From NCBI GenBank assembly GCA_035516075.1, contig DATJAQ010000348.1, forward strand, positions 1 to 33,001: a DNA stretch of 33,001 nt. Direction: 5' to 3'. The translations under genes and the position numbers were made by a program. This DNA comes from Gp13-AA77 sp035516075. GTDB taxonomy: Bacteria > Acidobacteriota > Terriglobia > UBA7540. The notes below the pieces were generated by a model, which was not told the origin of the DNA, did no database searches, and saw nothing but the letters and a program-made list of their open reading frames with translations. Shown here piece by piece: positions 14,266-24,033 of the stretch; the first letter of the stretch is position 1; each line of letters opens with the position of its first letter.

Positions 14266-16404
14266 TCAGACTCCTGCCTGGCCCACCACCAGGGTCATAT
14301 CGTCCTGGAGCTCCGGGCTGCCGGTCCAGTCGCTCACCCGCCGGTAGATTTCTTCCATCAAGGCCTGCGGCGGAGCGTCCCGGGCCCGCTGCGCGACGTC
14401 CAGCAGGCGTTCTTCGCCGAACTCCTCGCCGTAGCTGTTCTCGGGCTCCGTCATGCCGTCCGTAAAGGCCAGCAGAAGGTCGCCGGGTTCAATCTGAATC
14501 TCAACCTGCTCGTAGCGGACCGAGGGAAACAAACCCACCACGGTGCCTCCGCCCTCCAGCCGTAGCAAGCGATTGCGGCGGAAGACCACCGGCGGCAGAT
14601 GGCCCGCGTTCGTATACGTAAGCTTTCTGGTGCCGGCGTCGTAAACTCCGTAGAAGAGAGTGATGTATTTTTCGCGAGGCGTGCTCGCGTAGATCTGGCG
14701 ATTAAGGCGGCTCACCACGTCGGCGGTTCGGCCCGGCCAAGCCAGACGCTCTCCGCCCGTGATCTGGCCGTCATAGAACTGGGCGTGAAGCGCCGCCTGC
14801 AAAGTAGCCATGAGCAAGGCGGCAGAGATTCCCTTGCCACTGATATCCCCCACCACCAGGGCCACGCGCCCCGGGCCGAGGCGGAGGAAGTCATAGTAGT
14901 CGCCGCTCACGCTGCGGGCGGGCTTGCACAGGCCGTAGAGCCGGAGACCGCTCACATCAGGAGCGGATTCGGGGAAGAGACGGCTCTGAACCTCGCGCGC
15001 AATTTCCAGTTCACCGTCTATCTTCGTTTTCTCGAGCGACTCCCGCAGCAGCCGCTCGACGGAAGCAGTCATGCCGTCAAAAGCCTCACCCAGCGCCGTC
15101 AATTGATCGTAGGCGGGCAAGTTGATCCGATGTGAGAAATCCCCGGTCTTGACATGCTCCGTAGCCTCGTTCAACTTGTCGATCGTGGTGGTGATGGAGC
15201 GCGTCAGGCGCCAACTGATCACGAGCGACACCAGCTCGATCACCAAAAACACGACTCCGACCACCGCGAAGGCCGTCCACCAGAGCCCGGAGTACTGGCC
15301 CAGGGTGGAGAGTACCTGGCGGAAGACCGCAAAGATCCGCGAGGTCACCTCGAAAAAGCCGGCGTCGATCGCGCGGTGCTCCTCGGTCCCGCCCCAGACG
15401 TAAGGTTGCAGCGAGGCAATGCTGTAAACCTCGTAGTCGAGGGCGTTGACGGGCGGCGGAACCTGGAGGGAACGGGAGCGGGTAGGCGAGGCCTCGACCG
15501 CCGGCCCGGTCGAGCCCGAGAGTCGGGACTGGGCCTGACCCGACAGCGAGCCCACGGACGCCCTCGCGTCGCGTCCGGAGGAGACCGGGCCCGATTCCGG
15601 CGCCGGGACATTGAGGCGCGCGTCCGTACGGCTCGACGCCCCGATCTCCACCGTCACCGGTCCGATGCCTGCACCCACCTGGTCGAGGAGCTCGGGGCTG
15701 AACGGCTCGGAGATTATCACGGCCAGCTCGCCCGCCGGGGTGTGAATGCGGTTGGCGGCACGCAAGACCAACCGATTGCCGTCCAATACGATACCGCCGA
15801 AGCGATCGCGCTTCAACCACGAGGGAAGAGACACCGGGGCCGTGGGCGCGTCGCCGGGAACCCGAAAGGCACGTGTGAAGGACCCAGCTCGTAATGTAAC
15901 TTCGAGACCCGGGAAGTCAGTGCCTTGCCCTTCAATCTCCGAGATTATGAAGGTATCGAGATCATCGAACAGCGCCTGCGGTGTTCGTTGGGCCGAATGC
16001 TGGGCGTGGCGGCCGATCAGCAACGTGAGCTGCTGGAGACTGCCGGCGCGGTCCTGAAGCTTTGACACCACGAGAAACGAGGCAAATTGCCCGTTCAGAA
16101 TGAACGCCGCGATGCCAATCAAGAGCAAAATCAGGCCGATGGGAACGACGGCCACAAAAAAGTACGTGAGAATCAGGCGGCGCCGCAGGTGCCAAAGCAG
16201 ATGACGGCGGAGCACACCCCCCAAGCGAAAGACATAATAGGCCGCCGCAGGTACAGCCGCCGCCCAGAAGAGGAACCACAGGAAGCCCGGAACCCCTCCC
16301 GAAAAGCGATTCACCAGCCAGAGCGCCACTCCGTAGGCCAACACCCAGACCGTGAAGCGCGCCATGCGGTGCCGGCGATACTCGCGGAGAAGGAAATCGA
16401 GCAA
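14266..16404 (-). CDS. Membrane-anchored RsbU/SpoIIE-type PP2C phosphatase with HAMP domain
   Basis: This is a serine phosphatase that would dephosphorylate an anti-sigma-factor antagonist or similar signalling partner. The 712 residues have membrane segments at ~16-33, 38-60 and 76-105. An extracytoplasmic sensing region follows (~106-345, including a low-complexity Ser/Arg/Pro stretch near 265-325), then a fourth membrane segment (~347-372) and a HAMP linker (~373-425). The PP2C/SpoIIE domain (~465-710) shows SGDYYDFLRLG, GDISGKGISAALLM, TNAGHLPPVVFR and FTDGMTEPEN, with metal-binding Asp residues kept. No cognate STAS or anti-sigma gene is adjacent. The sensed signal is unknown. Confidence 0.9.
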   Translation of the reverse strand: MLDFLLREYRRHRMARFTVWVLAYGVALWLVNRFSGGVPGFLWFLFWAAAVPAAAYYVFRLGGVLRRHLLWHLRRRLILTYFFVAVVPIGLILLLIGIAAFILNGQFASFLVVSKLQDRAGSLQQLTLLIGRHAQHSAQRTPQALFDDLDTFIISEIEGQGTDFPGLEVTLRAGSFTRAFRVPGDAPTAPVSLPSWLKRDRFGGIVLDGNRLVLRAANRIHTPAGELAVIISEPFSPELLDQVGAGIGPVTVEIGASSRTDARLNVPAPESGPVSSGRDARASVGSLSGQAQSRLSGSTGPAVEASPTRSRSLQVPPPVNALDYEVYSIASLQPYVWGGTEEHRAIDAGFFEVTSRIFAVFRQVLSTLGQYSGLWWTAFAVVGVVFLVIELVSLVISWRLTRSITTTIDKLNEATEHVKTGDFSHRINLPAYDQLTALGEAFDGMTASVERLLRESLEKTKIDGELEIAREVQSRLFPESAPDVSGLRLYGLCKPARSVSGDYYDFLRLGPGRVALVVGDISGKGISAALLMATLQAALHAQFYDGQITGGERLAWPGRTADVVSRLNRQIYASTPREKYITLFYGVYDAGTRKLTYTNAGHLPPVVFRRNRLLRLEGGGTVVGLFPSVRYEQVEIQIEPGDLLLAFTDGMTEPENSYGEEFGEERLLDVAQRARDAPPQALMEEIYRRVSDWTGSPELQDDMTLVVGQAGV

Positions 16405-16551
16405 TTGAGCCTCTTTAGAGCACTACGAGCGGCGGACGCGACCTCAATCCTCGGCAACCGAAGAGTCCGCGACGAGGATGGAGCGGGAAGACGGCGGCCC
16501 GGCACACGCCGCCCCGCAACGCCAGCGCCTATTCCTATTCTGGCACGTTTC

Positions 16552-18117
16552 TCAGCCTTTGGACGGTGTCACGCGATTGGCGGCCGCGGCGCCCGCTCGA
16601 ACGTGGCTGTGATGGCGGCTGTAGAAGAAATAGATGAACAGGCCGATCACGAGCCAGGTCAACAAGCGAATCCAAGTGGCGAGCGGCAAACTGGCCATCA
16701 TCCCGAAAGCAATCACGGCCCCCAGGATCGGCACGGCGGGAACCAACGGCGTCTTGAAGGGGCGCTTGAGGTCCGGTCGCCGGACCCGAAGCACCCAAAC
16801 ACCAAAGCAGACGATGACGAAGGCCAGCAGAGTTCCGATGTTCACCAGCTCGGATAGGGCGTTGATCGTGAGCACGGAGGAGAAAATCGCCGCAAACACT
16901 CCGACCACAATCGACGTGATCCAGGGCGTGCGGAAGCGCGGATGGACGGCGCTGGCCCATTTGGGCAGCAGGCCGTCGCTCGACATGGAATAAAGCACCC
17001 GCGACTGGCCGAAAAGCATGACGAGCATGACGCTGGCCAATCCGGCCACCACGCCTGCGTTCACCATCACGCTGCCCCAATGGACGCCGATCGCATCAAC
17101 TCCGACTGCGACCGGGTCGGCAACGTTGAGAATCTTGTAAGGAACGATTGCCGTGAGAAGGCCGGCCACCGCGATGTAGAGGACCGTGCAGACGATGAGC
17201 GAGCCGATAATGCCGATCGGCATGTCCCGCTGCGGGTTCTTGGCCTCTTGGGCCGAAGTTGAAACGGCGTCGAACCCGATATAGGCGAAGAATATCACCG
17301 CCGCACCGCGTGCAATGCCGGACCAGCCGAAATCGCCGAAATGTCCCGTATTGGGTGGGATGAACGGGTGCCAGTTCTGTGCTGCGGTGGCTGGGTGGTG
17401 CACCACGAACATCGTCGCCAGGCCTATAAAGATAAAAACGACGGCCACTTTAATGAGCACCATCGTCGAGTTGACGTTGGCGGATTCGCGGACGCCGATC
17501 ACCAAAACCACGGTGACGACCCCGATGGCGAGGAAGGCGACGAGGTTGAAATTGGCAATGACGTGAGGCAGGCTGGCCGGGTTTACTCGCGCCGTTTGCA
17601 AAACAGACTGGATGGTGGTGAGCGCAGACCAGCGTCCATCGTAGAACACCATTTCGGTGCCGGGTGTCGCCGTCCATTGGGGCGGAAGTTGAATGCCGAA
17701 GTCGCGCAGCAGACTTACGAAATAGCCGCTCCAACCCGAGGCGACGGTCGAGGCGCCGAAGGCGTACTCCAGCACGAGGTCCCAGCCGATGATCCACGCA
17801 AACAGTTCGCCGAGGGTTGCGTAGCCGTAGGTATAGGCCGAACCGGCGATGGGAATGAGCGAAGCAAACTCGGTGTAACAAAGGCCCGCAAAAGTGCAGC
17901 CAATCCCGGCGAGGATAAACGAGAACACGATCGACGGCCCGGCGTGTGTCGCCGCCGCTTGGCCCGTCAGCACGAAGATACCGGTCCCGATAATGGCGCC
18001 GATGCCGAGTGTGATCAGATTGATGGGCCCCAGGGCGCGCTTGAGCGAGTGTTCGTCGTGCTTCCCCGCCTCGGCCAGAATGGCGTCGAGCGGCTTGGTG
18101 ATCAACAGATCGGACAT
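16552..18117 (-). CDS. APC-superfamily amino acid permease (cationic amino acid transporter type)
   Basis: This 521-residue integral membrane protein has about 12-13 hydrophobic segments. The first contains LGIGAIIGTGIFVLTGQAA, the conserved unwound-helix motif for substrate binding in APC transporters. An N-terminal cytoplasmic region of ~30 residues (KPLDAILAEAGKHDEHSLKR) matches the CAT-type YfnA group. It presumably imports an amino acid with a proton. The frame is complete, and a second APC permease lies 73 bases upstream on the same strand. Confidence 0.9.
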   Translation of the reverse strand: MSDLLITKPLDAILAEAGKHDEHSLKRALGPINLITLGIGAIIGTGIFVLTGQAAATHAGPSIVFSFILAGIGCTFAGLCYTEFASLIPIAGSAYTYGYATLGELFAWIIGWDLVLEYAFGASTVASGWSGYFVSLLRDFGIQLPPQWTATPGTEMVFYDGRWSALTTIQSVLQTARVNPASLPHVIANFNLVAFLAIGVVTVVLVIGVRESANVNSTMVLIKVAVVFIFIGLATMFVVHHPATAAQNWHPFIPPNTGHFGDFGWSGIARGAAVIFFAYIGFDAVSTSAQEAKNPQRDMPIGIIGSLIVCTVLYIAVAGLLTAIVPYKILNVADPVAVGVDAIGVHWGSVMVNAGVVAGLASVMLVMLFGQSRVLYSMSSDGLLPKWASAVHPRFRTPWITSIVVGVFAAIFSSVLTINALSELVNIGTLLAFVIVCFGVWVLRVRRPDLKRPFKTPLVPAVPILGAVIAFGMMASLPLATWIRLLTWLVIGLFIYFFYSRHHSHVRAGAAAANRVTPSKG

Positions 18118-18190
18118 TCACGTCCTCCAGGCATCCTCTGCCTCCTCATAAACGGTCAGCGCCGTCAACCCGCCGAAAGCCCGGTGAAGC

Positions 18191-19648
18191 TTACTCCCGT
18201 GAGGCACCCCCCGCGTTGCGGCGCTGCCACCAATAAAATACCGGAATTCCCAGCGCGACGATACTCAGACCCGCCAGGCTTCGCATGGCCTTGTGCATAA
18301 GCAAGGCCCACTCCACAAAGAGCGCAAAGATGATGTAGAGGGCCGGAAGCACGGGATAGCCCCACGCGCGGTAGGGTCGCGGCGCCTCGGGCCGCTTCAC
18401 GCGCAGCCAGAAGAGGCCTGCGATGGTCAGAATATAAAACAATACCACCGCGAAAATGACGTACGCCAGCAGTTCGTTGTAACTCCCGCTGAGCGTCAGC
18501 AGAGAAGCCCAGACACCTTGAAAGAGCAGCGACACTGCGGGGGTGTGATGCTTTGAATTCACGCGGGCCACCGACCGGAAGAATAAGCCATCCTTGGCCA
18601 TGGCGTAGTACACGCGCGCCCCAGCCAGGGTCAGTCCGTTGATGCAGCCGAACGTCGATATAATAATTGCCGCAGCCATCAGGCCCGCGCCCTTCGAGCC
18701 CAAAACCGATTGAGCCGCCGCCGTAGCCACGCGGTCTGCCGGCGCATGTTGGATGGCGCTGAACGACAGCAGATGCAGGTACGCGAAATTGCAGGCCAGG
18801 TACAACGCGCAGATCGTCAGCGTGCCCACGAAGAGGGCGAGCGGCAGGTTGCGTTTGGGGTTGATCACTTCGGCGCCCGTGAAGGTAACGTTGTTCCACG
18901 CGTCGGATGAGAATAGCGGTCCGACCAACGCCACCGAAAGAATGGTTAGCGTGGCCAGGTCCCAGCGGGCCCCCTGCCAGAACCCGCCCGCCGCCGTCGA
19001 CACCGCAAGCGCGTGCCCACGACTCCAGGTGAGGCCGACGGCGATAACACCCAGAAGGGCGGCCACCTTTAACGTGGTGAAGATGTTCTGCACCCACGCC
19101 CCGGTGCGAAGGCCTAGAACATTCAGCCCGGCAAGCCCCATCAGACAGACGATGGCGATAAACTGCTGCGAGGAAACAGTCAGCGCCGCGGCGTGGCCCC
19201 AGAGATGGAGAGTCCCGAAGTTGGCGAGGAGATTGGCGTCTGAGACCCATGGCACAAAAACGCCGACGAACTTCCCGAACGCCACCGCCACCGCAGCGAT
19301 AGTGCCCGTCTGGATCACCAAAAACAGCGTCCAACCGTAGAGAAAACCCAACAGGGACCCGAAAGCTTCGCGCAGGTAGACGTACTGGCCGCCTGCGCGA
19401 GGCATCATAGCGGCGAGCTCACCGTACGTCACGGCGGCGATCACCGTCATCAGACCGCTCAAAACCCAGGATAGCAACAGGAGGCCTGGGGAGCCCACCT
19501 CGCGCCCGATCTCGGCGGACACAATGAATATCCCGGAGCCGATCATTGAGCCCATTACGATCGTAGTGGCGTCAAACAGCCCGAGTCCCTTGACGAGTTC
19601 GGGTCCAGTGTTTTTGACGCCGGCTCCGGTGCCGAGGGGGGCTGCCAT
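18191..19648 (-). CDS. APC-superfamily amino acid permease (LAT-like)
   Basis: This is a 485-residue multi-pass protein with about 12 hydrophobic segments. It opens with GLFDATTIVMGSMIGSGIFI, the APC substrate-site motif, and continues MPRAGGQYVYLREAFG. It resembles the LAT-like group more than its neighbour at 16552-18117, so the pair is not a recent tandem duplication. The substrate cannot be told from sequence. It sits 18 bases downstream of thiE and may be co-transcribed with accB-accC-thiE. Confidence 0.88.
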   Translation of the reverse strand: MAAPLGTGAGVKNTGPELVKGLGLFDATTIVMGSMIGSGIFIVSAEIGREVGSPGLLLLSWVLSGLMTVIAAVTYGELAAMMPRAGGQYVYLREAFGSLLGFLYGWTLFLVIQTGTIAAVAVAFGKFVGVFVPWVSDANLLANFGTLHLWGHAAALTVSSQQFIAIVCLMGLAGLNVLGLRTGAWVQNIFTTLKVAALLGVIAVGLTWSRGHALAVSTAAGGFWQGARWDLATLTILSVALVGPLFSSDAWNNVTFTGAEVINPKRNLPLALFVGTLTICALYLACNFAYLHLLSFSAIQHAPADRVATAAAQSVLGSKGAGLMAAAIIISTFGCINGLTLAGARVYYAMAKDGLFFRSVARVNSKHHTPAVSLLFQGVWASLLTLSGSYNELLAYVIFAVVLFYILTIAGLFWLRVKRPEAPRPYRAWGYPVLPALYIIFALFVEWALLMHKAMRSLAGLSIVALGIPVFYWWQRRNAGGASRE

Positions 19649-19666
19649 CCTGAGTGTCTCCGATCT

Positions 19667-20344
19667 TCACTGGCCGAGGATGCGCAGGAACTCTGCCGCC
19701 CGGGCGCCGAGGTCGGCGGCATCGAGCAGTCCCGAGATAACTGCCACCGAGTCGGCACCCTGCTCGATCACCTGGCGTGCGTTCTCCGGCGTGATTCCAC
19801 CGATGGCCACCAGCGGCTTCGAGGTTGCCTGGCGCGCCCGGCGGAGATTCTCGAGACCCACGATCGGGTCCGGCGCGTGCTTGCTGGCGGTGGAGTAAAT
19901 CGGACCGAACGCCACGTAATCCGCGGCCTGGCCGTCGGCCCGCCGCACCTGCTCGAGGTTATGAGTAGAATAGCCCACCCACTGTCCCGGCTTCAGCACC
20001 CGGCGCGCCAAGTCCAGCGGCAGATCGTCCTGCCCCAAGTGCACGCCGTCTGCATCGGCCACCAGCGCCAAGTCTGCCCGGTCATTGACAATCAGCCACC
20101 CGCCTTGCGCGCGAACCATCGGAACGAGGACTCGGAGCGTCTCCAGAACTTGACGCGACGGTCCCCGCTTGTCGCGATATTGAAAGAGCCGGACACCGGC
20201 TGCGAGAAGCTCGCGGCAGACTCGCTCCGGCGGCCGCTCTCCGGTACGTTCCCCATCGACGATTGCATAGAGGCGAGGGAATGGTAGCAGCATGCGATCG
20301 CGTGACCCGCCCAAGCCGCCTGACTCCCTTCCCCGGCGCCTCAC
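19667..20344 (-). CDS. thiE: Thiamine-phosphate synthase
   Basis: ThiE joins HMP-PP and the thiazole phosphate to make thiamine phosphate. Visible family motifs are LYAIVD at the first strand, LFQYRDKRG, LIVNDRADLAL, VHLGQDDLP, VGYSTHNLEQ, FGPIYSTASK and VAIGGITPEN. GTG 20344 overlaps the accC stop by four bases (GTGA) and gives 225 residues. ATG 20293 would remove 17 Arg/Gly-rich unconserved residues and leave 208, nearer the usual length. Coupling favours the former, conservation the latter. Confidence 0.93.
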   Translation of the reverse strand: MRRRGRESGGLGGSRDRMLLPFPRLYAIVDGERTGERPPERVCRELLAAGVRLFQYRDKRGPSRQVLETLRVLVPMVRAQGGWLIVNDRADLALVADADGVHLGQDDLPLDLARRVLKPGQWVGYSTHNLEQVRRADGQAADYVAFGPIYSTASKHAPDPIVGLENLRRARQATSKPLVAIGGITPENARQVIEQGADSVAVISGLLDAADLGARAAEFLRILGQ

Positions 20345-21705
20345 AACTCGAGATTGTTGCGACCCGTCCCATTGCGGGCAAACCGGGCCAGGTAGTGCGT
20401 GTCAAATTTCCCCGCCCTGAAATCCGGGTCAACCATGATCCTCTGATGAAGCGGGATTGAGGTCTCGATTCCCTCAATCACAAACATGTCGAGGGCCCGC
20501 CGCATCCGGCTGACCGCTTCCTCGCGATTCTTGCCGTGAACAACCAGCTTGGCAATCAGCGAGTCGTAGAAGGGCGGGATTACCGCCTCGGCATACGCAG
20601 CCGTATCGAGCCTTACTCCGGTGCCGCCCGGAACGTTGAATCCGGTAATCTTTCCCGCCGACGGAGCGAAAGTCTCGGGGTTTTCTGCGGTGATGCGGCA
20701 CTCAATCGAATGCCCGCGCGGGCTGATTGTCTCGCCGGGAATTTCGATCGGCTGGCCCGCCGCAATTTCGATCTGCTTCTTCACGAGGTCCAAACCCGTC
20801 ACCATCTCCGTAACCGGATGCTCCACCTGGATGCGGGTGTTCATCTCAAGGAAATACAGGTTTCGATTCTCGTCCATGAGGAATTCGACCGTGCCGGCGT
20901 TGGTGTAACCGACCTGTTTCAGGGTCTCCACCACGCGGTGGCCCATCTCACACCGCAGCTCGGCATTGACCTGGGTGGAAGGCGACTCCTCGATCAGCTT
21001 TTGGTGCCGGCGCTGAATGGTGCATTCGCGCTCGCCGAGATGCACCACTTTGCCGTGATGGTCGGCCAGCACTTGGAATTCAATGTGGCGCGGCGAAGCG
21101 ACATATTTCTCAACGTAAACGTCGGGCGACCCGAAAGCGGCCTGCGCCTCCTGCTGGGCGGTTTCGTATGCCCGCGCGAGTTCGGTGGCAGAGGCCACCA
21201 CGCGCATGCCGCGGCCGCCGCCGCCCGCCGCCGCCTTCACGATCACGGGATAGCCAATCTCCGCGGCCGCCGGGCGCGCCTCGGCGTCGGATTGCAGCAG
21301 GCCGGATCCCGGAAGAATGGGCAGCCCGAGCTCGCTCATCCTTTGCCGCGCCGCGTTCTTGTCGCCCATCAGCCTCATCACGTCCGGGCGAGGTCCGATG
21401 AAGACGATTTGGGAAGTTTCGCACACCTCGGCGAAATGTGCGTTTTCAGAGAGAAAGCCGTAGCCGGGATGGATGGCCTCCGCGTTAGTGATTTCGGCGG
21501 CTGAGATGATGCTGGCGACGTTGAGGTAGCTGTCGGAGCTGCGGGCCGGGCCAATGCAGATGGCCTCGTCGGCAAAACGTACGTGAAGGGAGTGCTGGTC
21601 CGCTTCGGAATAGACGGCGACCGTTTCAATTCCAAGCTCCTTGCAAGCGCAGATCACGCGCAGAGCGATCTCACCGCGGTTGGCGATCAGGATTTTTTTG
21701 AACAT
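20341..21705 (-). CDS. accC: Biotin carboxylase subunit of acetyl-CoA carboxylase
   Basis: AccC carboxylates biotin on AccB with ATP and bicarbonate, the first half of malonyl-CoA formation. Counting from ATG 21705 (MFKKILIANRGEIALR) gives 454 residues, standard for the family. The frame also opens nine codons earlier, without conservation. Motifs include HPGYGFLSEN, the ATP-grasp Gly loop GGGGRGM (161-167), GERECTIQRRHQKLIEE, EMNTRIQVEHPVTE and GHSIECRI. It follows accB closely and overlaps thiE by four bases. Confidence 0.96.
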   Translation of the reverse strand: MFKKILIANRGEIALRVICACKELGIETVAVYSEADQHSLHVRFADEAICIGPARSSDSYLNVASIISAAEITNAEAIHPGYGFLSENAHFAEVCETSQIVFIGPRPDVMRLMGDKNAARQRMSELGLPILPGSGLLQSDAEARPAAAEIGYPVIVKAAAGGGGRGMRVVASATELARAYETAQQEAQAAFGSPDVYVEKYVASPRHIEFQVLADHHGKVVHLGERECTIQRRHQKLIEESPSTQVNAELRCEMGHRVVETLKQVGYTNAGTVEFLMDENRNLYFLEMNTRIQVEHPVTEMVTGLDLVKKQIEIAAGQPIEIPGETISPRGHSIECRITAENPETFAPSAGKITGFNVPGGTGVRLDTAAYAEAVIPPFYDSLIAKLVVHGKNREEAVSRMRRALDMFVIEGIETSIPLHQRIMVDPDFRAGKFDTHYLARFARNGTGRNNLEL

Positions 21706-21743
21706 CCGCAGTTCCAGACCGTCGCTCGGCACGCCTGTCGGAC

Positions 21744-22301
21744 TTATTTCTTCATTGAGGGCTTGATGGCAAACAGGGACTGGCCGTACTCAACCGGCTG
21801 GCCATTCTCAGGATAGACGCGCACAACTTCCCCGTTCGCCTCCGATTCGATCTCGTTCATCAACTTCATCGCCTCGATGATGCACAACACCTGCCCCACG
21901 CGCACGACATCTCCCGGCTTCACGAACGCTTCCGCGTTGGGCGACGGGGTGCGATAGAAGGTGCCCACCAGGGGCGACTTGATGATGTAAAGCGAATCGG
22001 TGGATTCAGCGGGCGCAGTTTCGGCCTGGGCGAGAACAGCCGGTGAAACCTCGGGCGACGCGGGTGCTGTCCCTGGCCCGGGGGCTGGCATCGGAACCGG
22101 AACCGCAACCAGCGCAGGAGCCCCGCCGGGAGCACCCGGGGTGCGGCACTCTCCTCGGCGGATGTGGACACGAGAGCCGTTCACCTCGAGCTCAAATTCG
22201 CTGATATCTCGCGCGATAAGCAGATCGATCAGCTTCTTGATACTCTTGAGGCTCCACTCGTGCTCGACTGGTTCGCTGCCCTGGCCATTCTTCACCGGCA
22301 T
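21744..22301 (-). CDS. accB: Biotin carboxyl carrier protein of acetyl-CoA carboxylase
   Basis: This 185-residue protein has an N-terminal helical part (~15-50), a Pro/Ala linker (~52-100) and a biotinyl domain (~104-181). The biotin attachment Lys is K146 in the classical EAMKLMNEI. The thumb-like segment KSPLVGTFYRTPSPNAEAFV marks the AccB type. It carries carboxybiotin from AccC to the carboxyltransferase, whose genes are not in this window. It is transcribed ahead of accC, with 38 bases between the coding parts. Confidence 0.95.
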   Translation of the reverse strand: MPVKNGQGSEPVEHEWSLKSIKKLIDLLIARDISEFELEVNGSRVHIRRGECRTPGAPGGAPALVAVPVPMPAPGPGTAPASPEVSPAVLAQAETAPAESTDSLYIIKSPLVGTFYRTPSPNAEAFVKPGDVVRVGQVLCIIEAMKLMNEIESEANGEVVRVYPENGQPVEYGQSLFAIKPSMKK

Positions 22302-22362
22302 TCCTTCCCATCTCCGCGGGCTGCACGCCCTCTCTCACTGCTACCGATTTCCGGGACCGAGC

Positions 22363-23496
22363 TCAGCCGGTGTACCACGGCTCCTTGGCGGCAGGGGTGA
22401 GAATCTCGGGGCCGCTCTCGCTGATGAGGACAGTATCTTCGATGCGCACCCCCCCGTAGCCCTCGACGTAGACACCTGGTTCTACCGTCACTACGGCTCC
22501 CGCCTGCAAAGCCGTGTGCTCGCCACGCGCGAGGCGCGGCCTTTCGTGCACCTCGAGGCCCACGCCATGGCCGGTGCTGTGGGTGAAATACCGCTCCAGG
22601 TTACGACGAGCCAAGGCGTGACGCGCCACGGCGTCTGCATCCCCTCCCCGGAGCCCGGCGCGAAGGCTCAGGACCGTTTCCCGCTGGGCTTCAGCCACGG
22701 ACTCGTAGAGCAGGCGCGCGCGGCGCCTCGGCACGCCCAGATAGAGCGTCCGCGTCATGTCCGAAGCATACCCGGCGAGTATAGCACCGAGGTCGAAGAT
22801 CACCAACTCTCCGCTCCGCAAAGGCCGCGCCGAGGCGCGCGCATGCGGCCAGGCACCCCGCGGGCCCGATGCCACGATCGTCTCAAACGCCGGCCCCTCA
22901 CCGCCGCCTCGTTTCATGCGGAATTCCAGCTCCGCCGCCAAGTCGCACTCGCAGACCCCGGGCTTGACGAGCGGCAACACCTCGCCGAACACGCGCGCCG
23001 TCAGACCGCCCGCCTGTCGCATCCGCTCGATCTCCCAGCGGTCCTTCACTATGCGCAATTCATCGAGCACTGCGCCCACGCCGCGCCAGCGCGCACCACG
23101 TGAGCCCTGACTCTCGCGCCTCAACTCGGCCAGCTCCGCCCCCGTAAGGTGCGCATCCTGGCAGCCGACCACGGACGGGCGCGCCCTGCGAGCCCAGCCG
23201 CCGATCGCCCGGAGCAGCGACTTACGCGTCTCGATGACCTCGGCTCCGCGGCTCTGCTCGCGCGCTTGCAGAGTGTAGCGGGGGTCAACCCAGAGCCTTA
23301 TTCGGCCGGGGCTGATCACCAGCGCGCCAGCGCTGCCGCGAAAACCCGTGAGGTAAAAGACGTCAACCGGCTTCGTCACCAAAACAAACCGTAGTCGCAG
23401 CGCCTCCATGCGCGCCTCGAGGCGAGCCCGCCGGCCGCGGAAGACAGCCTCGGGAAACTGATCGCAGGCCCCTGTGCGCCCATCCACGACTCTCAT
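22363..23496 (-). CDS. M24-family Xaa-Pro peptidase (PepQ/PepP-like)
   Basis: This dinuclear-metal aminopeptidase would release the N-terminal residue before proline or split X-Pro dipeptides. I chose ATG 23496 (377 residues); the open frame runs to 23601 but crosses the terminator at 23526-23552. The N-terminal creatinase-like domain spans ~15-145 (VDVFYLTGFRGSAGALVI). Metal ligands are D235, D246, H310 in STGHGVGLEVHE, E339 in TVEPGVYVE and E353 in RIEDTV. All five are present. It lies upstream of accB on the same strand, 61 bases away. Confidence 0.92.
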   Translation of the reverse strand: MRVVDGRTGACDQFPEAVFRGRRARLEARMEALRLRFVLVTKPVDVFYLTGFRGSAGALVISPGRIRLWVDPRYTLQAREQSRGAEVIETRKSLLRAIGGWARRARPSVVGCQDAHLTGAELAELRRESQGSRGARWRGVGAVLDELRIVKDRWEIERMRQAGGLTARVFGEVLPLVKPGVCECDLAAELEFRMKRGGGEGPAFETIVASGPRGAWPHARASARPLRSGELVIFDLGAILAGYASDMTRTLYLGVPRRRARLLYESVAEAQRETVLSLRAGLRGGDADAVARHALARRNLERYFTHSTGHGVGLEVHERPRLARGEHTALQAGAVVTVEPGVYVEGYGGVRIEDTVLISESGPEILTPAAKEPWYTG

Positions 23497-23525
23497 CGAA
23501 ATCCTCGCAGCCGGTGTCAAACACA

Positions 23526-23552
23526 AAAGGCCGCCCTGGCCAGGCGGCCTTT
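23526..23552 (-). terminator. Rho-independent terminator after the 23603-23938 gene
   Basis: AAAGGCCGCC (23526-23535) and GGCGGCCTTT (23543-23552) form a 10-bp GC-rich stem with a seven-base loop. On the minus strand it is followed by a T-rich tract, TTTTGTGTTT. It would end transcription of the small secreted protein gene before the peptidase gene. Confidence 0.8.
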
Positions 23553-23602
23553 CGAGTCGCTCGGTTTGTTCCTGGCGGCTCCCTGAACAGAGCCGCTCCA
23601 CT

Positions 23603-23938
23603 CTAGCTGGGGCTCTTCGTCATCTTGGAGGGAGCCGCAGCCGCCGACGTAATGGCTATGGTGTCGCCGGTGATAGTGCCGTCGATCTTCACTCGCTGGC
23701 CCTCGAGGCCCTTGAGCTTGTCCTGGTCATCAGTGGTGTACACTTTGCCCTTCGAAACCACCACCAGCTTGGAGCCGCCCGTTTCGCACTTCTTGACGCA
23801 AGCCACGGCCGCGGCACTGGCCCGGGCGTGTTTGGCGCCGCACATGGCGTCGCTCACTACGCCCGAGATCGAATCCGCCCAAGCCATACATCCGAACATC
23901 AGCATCATGCCGATCAACATCAAGATTCGGTTTCGCAT
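23603..23938 (-). CDS. Small secreted protein, DUF5818-like (copy B)
   Basis: This 111-residue protein has a signal peptide (residues ~1-21, ending CMAWA). The mature domain contains ISGVVSDAMCGAKHARAS, ACVKKCETGGSKLVVVSKGKVYTTDDQ and VKIDGTITGDTIAI. The pattern of Cys-x2-Lys-His plus Cys-x3-Cys, then two beta-rich parts, resembles the uncharacterised DUF5818 proteins frequent in acidobacteria; this assignment is from memory. The Cys/His set could bind a metal or form disulfides. AAGGAG precedes the ATG, and a strong terminator follows the gene. It is paralogous to the gene at 24034. Confidence 0.75.
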   Translation of the reverse strand: MRNRILMLIGMMLMFGCMAWADSISGVVSDAMCGAKHARASAAAVACVKKCETGGSKLVVVSKGKVYTTDDQDKLKGLEGQRVKIDGTITGDTIAITSAAAAPSKMTKSPS

Positions 23939-24033
23939 TCATCGTCTCCTTTTGAAATGATTTGAGAAACCCAGTCGTGCGATGTTCCCGTGAGAGCATT
24001 CCCCAGCCACCAAACTCCACCCGTCTGCGCCCG

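Noticed and set aside
17341..18300. 319-codon plus-strand frame
   Set aside because: Shadow of the APC permease; Arg/Asp-rich composition typical of antisense frames in GC-rich DNA.
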